Source: an uncultured Collinsella sp.
GTDB taxonomy: Bacteria > Actinomycetota > Coriobacteriia > Coriobacteriales > Coriobacteriaceae
Length of the DNA: 22,968 nt
Direction: 5' to 3'
Assembly: GCA_934654585.1 (NCBI GenBank)
Contig: CAKUGF010000025.1
Span: forward strand, 1-22,968
Numbering within the stretch: the first letter of the stretch is position 1; every line of letters starts with the position of its first letter. The notes beneath the pieces are model-generated. The model ran no database searches and was not told the DNA's origin. It saw only the letters and a program-made list of their open reading frames with translations. The position numbers and the translations under genes were made by a program. Below, in pieces: positions 7,387-14,389 of this stretch.

Positions 7387-8349
7387 TTAACCAAACCAAT
7401 GTTCAACTTCGGCACGCGTGGGAATCGATTGCTGAGCACCCAGGCGCGACACCGTCACCGCCGAGGCGCGAGCTCCCGCCGCCATGCACTCAAAGAGCGG
7501 CAGGCCCTCCAAGCGAGCGGCTGCAAGTGCGCCGATAAACGTATCGCCGGCGGCCGTGGTATCGACTACCGTGCTCGAAAGCGCCGGCATACGCAACAGC
7601 TCACCGTCATCGCCGAGCGTAACCGAGCCAGCTCCGCCCAGCGTGATGACTGCGGCCCCGGCGCCCTTAGCGAGCAGGGCGTTGAGCGCGGCGACACAGC
7701 TCTCATCGTCTGTGGGCAAAATGCCCGTCAGCACCTGGCATTCGGTCTCGTTGGGACAGACCAAGTCGACCGCAGGCCATGCTTCTGCCGACAGATTGCA
7801 AGCGGGCGCCGGGTTAAAGACCGTATAGAACCCCAGCCCGTGGGCGCAAGAGAGCGCCGCGGCCGTTGCCATCAGGTCGCATTCGCCCTGGGCGACAAAG
7901 ACGCTGCCGGCCGCCGGGGCGAGCTCGCAGACATCGCCATCGAGCTCGTCAGCCACCAGATAGCGCAGCGCGCAGGCCACATCCTCGCCCGTAAGCGCAT
8001 GGTTGGCGCCCGGCGACAACACGATGCGATTATCGCCCTCACAACGGATGATGGTCGCGGTGCCGGTCTCCGCGTCGTCGCGGTGAGCCACAAACTCAAC
8101 GCCCACGCCCGCATCTTGGAGTCCCGCAACCAGCGTATCGCCAAACGAATCGCGCCCGACGGCGCCGATCATGCACGTACGCGCGCCCATACGTGCGGCG
8201 GCTACGGCCTGGTTGGCGCCCTTACCGCCGGCGTTGGTGATAAAACCGCTGCCGCCAACGGTCTCGCCCGCGCGCGGCATGCGCTCGCACGCCACCGAAA
8301 GGTCCATGTTCATGCTGCCGAACACCGCAACGATGCCGCGATCTGCCAT
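7387..8349 (-). CDS. rbsK: ribokinase (PfkB family)
   Basis: 320 residues from the ATG at 8349, chosen because GAGGAGG lies just upstream; the ATG at 8382 has no ribosome-binding site. The PfkB glycine-rich signature is GSGFITNAGGKGANQA near the N-terminus. FNPAPA and PNETE, typical of ribokinases, follow, then the C-terminal VDTTAAGDTF. The last bears the catalytic Asp, though the anion hole reads AAGD rather than the usual GAGD. It phosphorylates ribose to ribose-5-phosphate for the pentose phosphate pathway. It is first in an operon with the nucleoside hydrolase. No ribose transporter is in the window, which suggests ribose comes mainly from nucleosides. Confidence 0.92.
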   Translation of the reverse strand: MADRGIVAVFGSMNMDLSVACERMPRAGETVGGSGFITNAGGKGANQAVAAARMGARTCMIGAVGRDSFGDTLVAGLQDAGVGVEFVAHRDDAETGTATIIRCEGDNRIVLSPGANHALTGEDVACALRYLVADELDGDVCELAPAAGSVFVAQGECDLMATAAALSCAHGLGFYTVFNPAPACNLSAEAWPAVDLVCPNETECQVLTGILPTDDESCVAALNALLAKGAGAAVITLGGAGSVTLGDDGELLRMPALSSTVVDTTAAGDTFIGALAAARLEGLPLFECMAAGARASAVTVSRLGAQQSIPTRAEVEHWFG

Positions 8350-8412
8350 GGAAACCTCCTCATCTGCGGGCTTTATACCCACCGTCGGCCGTCAATCGTG
8401 CGCCCTCGCACC

Positions 8413-8441
8413 TCTATAACTTTAGTTCACTTTGATGTGAA
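8413..8441 (-). promoter_or_regulatory. promoter and overlapping operator of the ribokinase operon
   Basis: On the minus strand TTCACA (8436-8441), a 17-bp spacer and TATAGA (8413-8418). The -35 box lies inside an inverted repeat, TTCAC-6 bp-GTGAA at 8426-8441, a natural site for a repressor. The regulator is not in the window. Confidence 0.6.
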
Positions 8442-8535
8442 CGCGCGCTTGAGGTTGCGCCAGCAGCAAGCATTCACAGGAGTCGGCAGCTACAATGGAT
8501 ATGTGCTGATTATTCTCGTCATTGGATGATGTTTT

Positions 8536-10752
8536 ATGGAACAACTCCCGCAATCGAGCTCGCGCGGCCCGCGCCGCGCGCCCGATAACCAGGTGCCTCA
8601 CGAACGCCCGAAGGCCAAGCGCCGCGCCGGCGAGCCGCGACGTGCCGAGGGCCCCCATCGTGCGCCCGTCAACAAAGCGGACCACGCCAGCGCTGCCGCT
8701 GCGGAGCAGACGCCCGCTCGTCCCAAATCCCGCTACATTCCCGCCCTCGACGGCCTGCGCACACTCGCCGTTGTCGCGGTGGTGCTCTATCACCTTAACC
8801 TCACGTGGGCTCAGGGTGGCCTGCTCGGCGTCACGATCTTCTTTGTGCTTTCGGGCTATCTGATCACGCGCCTGCTGCTCAACGAAGTCGCCAAGACCGG
8901 GCGCATCGACCTCAAGAGCTTCTGGATCCGCCGCATCCGCCGCCTGGTTCCCGCCGTGGTGACCGTCGTGGTGGTGACCTGCGCGCTGTGTACGATCTTT
9001 AACCACGTAATGCTCACCAAGATGCGCCCCGACATCCTGCCGTCGCTGCTGTTCTTTAACAACTGGTGGCAGATCGCGCAGGACGTCTCATACTTCAATG
9101 CCTTGGGCGACCCCTCGCCGCTCACGCACTTTTGGTCGCTCGCCATCGAGGAGCAGTTCTACCTCATCTGGCCGCCGCTACTGTTTGCCATGGTGTCCAT
9201 GCACGTGAGCAAACCCAACACGCGCCGCGTGGTCCTGGCTCTTGCCGCGGTATCTGCCCTTGCCATGATGGTGCTCTACAACCCTACCGCCGACCCCAGC
9301 CGTGTGTACTACGGCACCGACACCCGCGTGTTCTCGCTGCTGTTGGGCGCCTGGATGGCATTTATCCCCGATCGCGACCTGGCACCTGTGCGCCTTGCAC
9401 ATCGTCTGGGGCTCGACCGCCTGGTCGACGCTGCCAAACGTGGTAAGAACGCCGAGAGCAAGCAGGGCACGACGGCCGACGATGTAGCCGAGACCGCCCC
9501 GGCCCAGCCGAGTGCCCTCGTGCGTTTTTGGTCCTCGCCCGCATCCATCGATGTGCTGGGCGTTGCGGGCCTTGTGGGCCTTGCCGCTATGGTCGCACTC
9601 ACCAACGGCTACACCGCGTTCCAATATCGCGGCGGCACGCTGCTGTGCTCCATCCTCACGCTCATGGTCATCGCGGCCTGCGTGCAACCCCAGGGAATGG
9701 TTGCCCGCGCGCTATCCGCCGAGCCGCTCGTATGGGTCGGCAAGCGCTCCTACAGCATCTACCTGTGGCACTATCCGCTGCTGTTGCTCATGAACCCGGT
9801 CGCCAACATCAACGATACGCCCTGGTGGCAGTACATTTTGCAGGTACTGCTGGTGGTCGCCGTAGCCGAGTGCTCCTATCGCTTTATCGAGACGCCGTTT
9901 AGGAAGGGCGCCTTCGGGCGCACCATCGCCGAATTCCGCGATGGCACCACTACACCCGCTAACTGGGCGCGCACGCATGTTCCCGTGTGTGCTACCTGCG
10001 GCATCGTGCTTGTCATTGCGCTGGGCGGCTTGATCTTTGTGCCCGAGACGTCGGCGTTGAGCGGCGAGGGCGCCGAAGTCCTCAACAAGGAAGCTAAGAA
10101 TGCCGCACCCACGGACCAGCAGGCAGCCGACGACACCGACAAGGACAACGACGGCTTCCCCGATGGCTCCTACGACCTGCTCATGATCGGCGACTCCGTG
10201 TCGCTGCGCGCCGTCGACTCCTTTGACGGCGTGTTCCCGCACAGTCACATCGATGCCGAAAAGGGCCGCCAGTTTGATGCGGGCCGCGCGACATTTGAGG
10301 GCTATATCCAGCAGAACCTTGCCGGCAAGATCGTGGTCTTTGCCCTGGGCACCAACGGTTTGGTGACCGACGACCAGATTGACGCGATCATGGCCGATGC
10401 CGGAGACAAGCGCGTCGTGGTATTTGTGAATACGCGCAGCCCGCAGCCATGGGTCGGATCCACCAACCAGGCCATTGCCAACGCCGCCACGCGCTATAAG
10501 AATGTGCGTGTTATCGACTGGTACGGGTACAGTGCAAACCGCAACGACCTGTTCGACGGCGACGGCACGCACCTGTCGACCACCGGCGTGACCGAATATC
10601 TCAACCTGATTCATGATGCCGTTAAGAAGGACCTGCCCGTGCATCCCGAGGACCACGTCAACGATCCGCAGCCGGCAGCCGTCAAATCGGCCGCCGACGC
10701 GCTCGTTAACGCCCTCGCCTACAAGCCGCACAAACTGGGTACCGACAAGTAA
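8536..10752 (+). CDS. OatA-like membrane O-acetyltransferase (acyltransferase 3 fused to SGNH)
   Basis: 738 residues. Residues 1-65 are a charged, Arg/Pro-rich cytoplasmic tail. Residues 66 to about 505 are an acyltransferase-3 domain with ~10 membrane helices. It starts RYIPALDGLRTLAVVAVVLY and contains FFVLSGYLIT, RRIRRLVP and HFWSLAIEEQFYLIWP. After the last helix and a linker rich in Asp, Ala and Lys, an extracellular SGNH domain carries GDS (Ser554), GTNG and DGTH (Asp676, His679), a complete Ser-His-Asp set. This is the layout of OatA, which moves acetyl groups across the membrane onto peptidoglycan or other wall polymers. A weak TACAAT box lies at about 8492, and the ribosome-binding site is poor. 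It is convergent with the Nramp gene. The substrate is unknown. Confidence 0.93.
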   Translation: MEQLPQSSSRGPRRAPDNQVPHERPKAKRRAGEPRRAEGPHRAPVNKADHASAAAAEQTPARPKSRYIPALDGLRTLAVVAVVLYHLNLTWAQGGLLGVTIFFVLSGYLITRLLLNEVAKTGRIDLKSFWIRRIRRLVPAVVTVVVVTCALCTIFNHVMLTKMRPDILPSLLFFNNWWQIAQDVSYFNALGDPSPLTHFWSLAIEEQFYLIWPPLLFAMVSMHVSKPNTRRVVLALAAVSALAMMVLYNPTADPSRVYYGTDTRVFSLLLGAWMAFIPDRDLAPVRLAHRLGLDRLVDAAKRGKNAESKQGTTADDVAETAPAQPSALVRFWSSPASIDVLGVAGLVGLAAMVALTNGYTAFQYRGGTLLCSILTLMVIAACVQPQGMVARALSAEPLVWVGKRSYSIYLWHYPLLLLMNPVANINDTPWWQYILQVLLVVAVAECSYRFIETPFRKGAFGRTIAEFRDGTTTPANWARTHVPVCATCGIVLVIALGGLIFVPETSALSGEGAEVLNKEAKNAAPTDQQAADDTDKDNDGFPDGSYDLLMIGDSVSLRAVDSFDGVFPHSHIDAEKGRQFDAGRATFEGYIQQNLAGKIVVFALGTNGLVTDDQIDAIMADAGDKRVVVFVNTRSPQPWVGSTNQAIANAATRYKNVRVIDWYGYSANRNDLFDGDGTHLSTTGVTEYLNLIHDAVKKDLPVHPEDHVNDPQPAAVKSAADALVNALAYKPHKLGTDK

Positions 10753-10790
10753 CACGCAGCCAAATCTGCTTGCACCCGCAGGGGGCGTCG

Positions 10791-12053
10791 TTATGCGCTG
10801 TAACCCATCGCCTGCAGCACAAACATGACAACCGTCAGCACCGTGATCACGCCGATAGTCGCCCAAGTGAGCACGTTCCACACGCGGCCGTTGCGGTTGG
10901 CGCCCATAATGTGGCGGTCGGCCGCAATAACCACTTGGAACACCAGAACTACGGGCAGCAGCACGCCGTTGATGACCTGCGATGTCATCATAATCTGGAA
11001 CAGATCGACACCGGGCATGAGCACCAGCACGGCCGAGATACCAATAATGGCCGTAATGATGCCTCGGTAGACCGGAGCCTCGTCCCAGCTGCGGTCGGCG
11101 CCGCGCTCCCAGCCAAATGCCTCGCAGATGGCGCTCGACGTAACGCCCGGCAGCACGCAGGCGGCCAAAAAGCTCGCCGCGACCAGACCCGAGGCGAACA
11201 GCACCGTGGACCACTGGCCCGCGATAGGCTCCAGCGCGCGGGCCGCATCGGCAGCATCGCTGATCTGGATGCCCGCCGGGAACAGCACCGTGCCGGTCGT
11301 AATGATAATGAAGCCGGCGATAATGTCGGCGGCAATCGAGCCGCTTACGGTATCGATACGCTGCAGCACAATATCGTCCTCGCCCGCGTTCTTATCGACC
11401 ACGTTGTTCTGCGCCAGGAAAATCATCCACGGGGCGATGGTGGTACCGATCGTTGCGACCACGAGCGACACGTAGTTGGGATCGTTTTGGATGTTGGGCA
11501 CGACCAGGTCAACCGCGACCTCGCCCCAGTTGGGACCAGCCATAAACGCAGCGACGATATAGGTCACGAAAACGCAGCTCACCAGCAGCAAAATCTTCTC
11601 GATGCGCTGGAAACTGCCCGACATGGTGAGCATCCACACCAGCAGCGCTACGAGCGGCACCGAGATGCTCGCCGGCACGCCAAAGAGGGCAAGGCCGCTC
11701 GCGATACCCGCGAACTCCGAGATGGTCACGGCCGTGTTAGCAATCAACAGCGCCGCCATGGCCAGCACGCTCTTGCGCACGCCAAAGCGCTCGCGAATGA
11801 GCGACGCCAAGCCCTTACCCGTCACGCAGCCGCAGCGAGCGGCGGTCTCCTGCGTCACGATAAGCAGCACGGTCATGACGGGAAGCATCCAGAGCATCTT
11901 GTAGCCATAGCTGGCGCCCGCGCTGGAATACGTGGCAATGCCGCCGGCGTCATTGCCCGAAAGCGCCGCCAGCAGGCCGGGGCCCATAGCGCCAAAAATG
12001 GCCGCGATGGTCAGCTTTTGCTTGGTGCTCGGCTTTTGCTTCGTGTTTTGCAC
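10791..12053 (-). CDS. Nramp-related divalent metal transporter, probably for magnesium
   Basis: 420 residues, about 11 membrane helices. The start is a GTG at 12053 with AGGTGG just upstream; an earlier start would overlap the preceding gene. Helix 1 reads GPGLLAALSGNDAGGIATY, so the canonical DPGN metal motif is DAGG (Asp35 kept). In helix 6 the canonical MPH is APW (GTTIAPWMIFLAQN). Loss of the helix-6 methionine is described for Nramp-related magnesium transporters (NRMT), one of which is from the coriobacterium Eggerthella lenta, and a clostridial Nramp relative has been shown to move magnesium. The partner gene 8 bp upstream has MgtE_N and CBS domains, which supports magnesium. The fold is certain; the ion is inferred. 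Confidence 0.93.
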   Translation of the reverse strand: MQNTKQKPSTKQKLTIAAIFGAMGPGLLAALSGNDAGGIATYSSAGASYGYKMLWMLPVMTVLLIVTQETAARCGCVTGKGLASLIRERFGVRKSVLAMAALLIANTAVTISEFAGIASGLALFGVPASISVPLVALLVWMLTMSGSFQRIEKILLLVSCVFVTYIVAAFMAGPNWGEVAVDLVVPNIQNDPNYVSLVVATIGTTIAPWMIFLAQNNVVDKNAGEDDIVLQRIDTVSGSIAADIIAGFIIITTGTVLFPAGIQISDAADAARALEPIAGQWSTVLFASGLVAASFLAACVLPGVTSSAICEAFGWERGADRSWDEAPVYRGIITAIIGISAVLVLMPGVDLFQIMMTSQVINGVLLPVVLVFQVVIAADRHIMGANRNGRVWNVLTWATIGVITVLTVVMFVLQAMGYSA

Positions 12054-12061
12054 GCGACCAC

Positions 12062-13906
12062 CTAACCCATGACCGACATGGTAAGCAGCACTGCGGCGAC
12101 GCAGTACACCACGCACGAGATCATGACGGCAATGACGTTCATAGCGGTACCCGACGTATTGAGGTCGTGCTCATCGCGCCAGAACAACACCGTCAGATAC
12201 ATCACGGCGCTCATATTGCTGACCAGGCAGATGATGGCCGCGATGTTAAAGCATCCGGTAAAGAGCTGCTCCTCGAACATGGAGGCATCGGGGAACGCGG
12301 CGGTGCGCACCAGCTGCGCGCACAGGTAGGTCACGAGCGAAAGGATCAGGCCCATGCCCGTGCTCTGGAAGAAGAATCCCAGGTACGGTTTGGGCTCGTC
12401 GTCGTGGCCGTCATATTCGAGGAAGTAGTTCTTGACGAACGACACCATGCGCGACGCCGCCAGCAGCACGAGCGGCATGGCGCACATGGGAAACACCACC
12501 AGGTGCGCGGAGCCGAGCGCCGTCCCCAGCACGGTCGCCATAATGCACGAGGCGATGCCCCATACGACGACCCAGTACTGGCGATGAACGAACCAGCTGA
12601 GCACATTCGTCGAGTCGTCCGACGCGCTGTCGCCCGAGCCGATACCGGCAATCTGCAGGTCCTCCTGGTGCTCCTCGGCGATAACGTCCATGGCGTCGTC
12701 GAAGGTCACAATGCCCAAAATGTGGCGGTTCTCGTCGCAGACGGGGATGGCGACCAGGTCGTACTTGGTCATCTCGTCCGTCACGTCTTCCTGGTCCTCG
12801 TCGGGCGACACATAGACCAGGTCGCGGTAGGCCAGCTGCCCCAGCGTGGCGTTGTGGTCGGCCACGATCAGCGTGCGCAGCGAAAGAACACCGGTCAGCA
12901 TGCCGCTCGGGTCCTCGGTGTAGACGTAGTAGACGCTCTCAAAGTCCTCGTCGAGCTTGCGGATCGCCTCGATGGCGTCGCCGACCGTCGCCGTAGCAGG
13001 CAGGGCGACAAACTCCGAGGTCATGATGCGACCGGCGGTGTTGTCCTCGTAGCCCAGCAGGTTACGAATCGCTTTCTCCTCTTTGACGCCCATCAGACGC
13101 AGGAGCTTCTCGGCCTTCTCGTAGCTGAGCTCGTCGATCAGATCGGCAGCATCGTCCGGGTCCATCATGGCCAGCATCGACGATGCGTCGGTGTCGGACA
13201 GGCCCTCGAGCATCTCGGTCATGAGTTCGTCGTCATCGAACTCCGAGATGGCCTCGGCGGCCTGGGCAGTATCGAGCTGCGCAAACACCTGCGCGCGCAG
13301 GCGCGGGTCGAGCTGCTCGATAATGTCGGCGATGTCGGCAGGGTGCAGCTCACCAAGTGTCTTGTGCGACACCGAGAGCTGGATGTTCTTGGTCGAACGG
13401 TCGAGCAGATCCATGTAGGACCAGGCGATGATGTCCTCACTGAGCGGCTTGCCCAGGTGCTTCATAAAGCCCTCGACGACATGCTCGAGCGCGGGGCTGA
13501 TCGCACGCAGCAGGCCACGGGCGCCGACCTCGGCACCCAGCAGACGCAGCTGGTTTTCGCCCGACATGGAGAACTTGATATCGTTTACGCGCACGACCTT
13601 CATGCCCTGCGTGTCGACGATCTGCTTGTTGAGAACGTCGCGCGCCAGCAAGAGCTCGGTCGGCTGCAGGTAGGAAAAGCGGATGTTGGTCGCAGACGTG
13701 TTGAGATACACGCCCGTCTCGTCAATGCGGTCGACCCATTTGCGCCAGCTGATCATAAACGGCGTCTTGCCGGGACCGCGGAACGCGAGCGACGTCACGT
13801 GCGGAAAAACTTCGCCGGTAGCAATGCCAAAATCGTTGACCACGCCGAGCTTTTCACCGTCGACGTCCAAGACCGGCAATTTGAGCATCTCACTCAGATA
13901 ATTCAA
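12062..13906 (-). CDS. PRC-barrel/MgtE_N/CBS protein with degenerate MgtE membrane domain
   Basis: 614 residues from a TTG at 13906 preceded by GGGGAG; the ATG seven codons on has a weaker site. Domains in order: two PRC-barrel-like segments (1-80, 88-115), an MgtE_N superhelix (about 180-290, e.g. LHPADIADIIEQLDP), two CBS domains (about 292-415), and five membrane helices (445-614). The first three parts match the magnesium-sensing cytosolic half of MgtE. The membrane part has MgtE's topology but lacks its conserved pore features: no glycine-rich GGNxGxQ-type stretch in helix 2 and no acidic residue in helix 5 (TSGTAMNVIAVMISCVVYCV). It is therefore probably a regulator or partner of the Nramp protein that follows, not a channel itself. 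Known: domain families. Inferred: partnership. Confidence 0.88.
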   Translation of the reverse strand: MNYLSEMLKLPVLDVDGEKLGVVNDFGIATGEVFPHVTSLAFRGPGKTPFMISWRKWVDRIDETGVYLNTSATNIRFSYLQPTELLLARDVLNKQIVDTQGMKVVRVNDIKFSMSGENQLRLLGAEVGARGLLRAISPALEHVVEGFMKHLGKPLSEDIIAWSYMDLLDRSTKNIQLSVSHKTLGELHPADIADIIEQLDPRLRAQVFAQLDTAQAAEAISEFDDDELMTEMLEGLSDTDASSMLAMMDPDDAADLIDELSYEKAEKLLRLMGVKEEKAIRNLLGYEDNTAGRIMTSEFVALPATATVGDAIEAIRKLDEDFESVYYVYTEDPSGMLTGVLSLRTLIVADHNATLGQLAYRDLVYVSPDEDQEDVTDEMTKYDLVAIPVCDENRHILGIVTFDDAMDVIAEEHQEDLQIAGIGSGDSASDDSTNVLSWFVHRQYWVVVWGIASCIMATVLGTALGSAHLVVFPMCAMPLVLLAASRMVSFVKNYFLEYDGHDDEPKPYLGFFFQSTGMGLILSLVTYLCAQLVRTAAFPDASMFEEQLFTGCFNIAAIICLVSNMSAVMYLTVLFWRDEHDLNTSGTAMNVIAVMISCVVYCVAAVLLTMSVMG

Positions 13907-14108
13907 TGGTGCTCCCCATCATTATTCCTTCGGACGCGGCCGCGCGTGCGGCGTCCGGGGACTTCTGGATATGTATACGCATGCGCGGGCGGCACGCCGC
14001 TCGACGCTTACACCCCGTGCATGCGCAAAAAGCACCTGCATGGGGTCATCGACTGTATGGTCGAGGTTTGGATTTCACCTGTAACCTTTCTCTTGACCCT
14101 CATTAACC
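13907..14108 (-). promoter_or_regulatory. structured leader RNA of the MgtE-like/Nramp operon (candidate riboswitch, class unknown)
   Basis: The ~200-nt leader can fold two ways. Form A is a three-way junction: outer stem GGGUCA/UGACCC (14094-14099 with 14043-14048), arm AGGUU/AACCU (14083-14087 with 14064-14068) holding a GAAA loop, and arm UCGAC/GUCGA (14060-14064 with 14049-14053). Form B is a hairpin CCCC-A-UGCA-G-GUGC-UUUUU loop closed by GCGC, UGCA and GGGG (14037-14045 with 14013-14021 plus an inner stem). The two compete for the same C run (14043-14045). A GC-rich hairpin with 7-bp arms (13951-13957 with 13931-13937) then precedes the ribosome-binding site. No U-tract terminator is seen, so control of translation is more likely. 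It does not match the M-box consensus I know. Confidence 0.5.
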
Positions 14109-14114
14109 GCAGTA

Positions 14115-14123
14115 ACTATAGCA
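14115..14123 (-). promoter_or_regulatory. extended -10 promoter of the MgtE-like/Nramp operon
   Basis: TGCTATAGT on the minus strand, an extended -10 element; no good -35 box is seen. The predicted start (about 14108) falls directly before the first stem of the structured leader, which supports both calls. Confidence 0.6.
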
Positions 14124-14197
14124 TCAGCATCGCGCTGTGGCACCGAATTTATGCGCTGCACATCGCAGGCATACCAAACGCTGACGTATCCGTGACA

Positions 14198-14389
14198 TAG
14201 TCATTGGGGACGTTCTTCAACGACTAGTCGCCGGGGACACTCTTTGCGAGCGGCAGAAAAGGACTGTCCCAAACTGCCGGCAGGAAAGGAACGTCCCCGA
14301 GTGCCGGCCTTTGGGGACAGTCCCCAGGTGTCGGGTTTTCGCAAGACTGTCCCAAACGGCTAGTCGTTTAAGAACGTCCCCAATGACTA
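14198..14389. repeat. 192-bp palindromic element with 30-bp terminal inverted repeats
   Basis: The ends are inverted copies. 14198-14227 matches the complement of 14360-14389 at 29 of 30 positions: 20 perfect bases beginning TAGTCATTGGGGACG, one mismatch, then AACGACTAG. The inside holds further GGGGAC/GTCCC boxes in both directions, so it is a nest of smaller palindromes. There is no open frame of substance. It resembles a MITE-like or REP-cluster element mobilised in trans. It lies right after the deacetylase-like gene and supplies its stop codon. It may also act as that gene's 3' hairpin. Confidence 0.85.

Noticed and set aside
6598..8529. 643-codon plus-strand frame opposite the nucleoside hydrolase and ribokinase genes
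   Set aside because: Antisense shadow with Arg/His-rich composition and no ribosome-binding site.
13907..14108. M-box (ykoK) or cobalamin riboswitch before the MgtE-like gene
   Set aside because: GGTGAAATCC recalls a piece of the cobalamin element and CCATACAG a piece of the M-box, but the surrounding conserved blocks of either class are missing. Reported only as an unassigned structured leader.
12167..14200. Long plus-strand open frame opposite the MgtE-like gene
   Set aside because: Its product is His/Arg/Gln-rich and without family features, as expected for the antisense of a GC-rich gene whose minus-strand product has clear MgtE_N and CBS domains.
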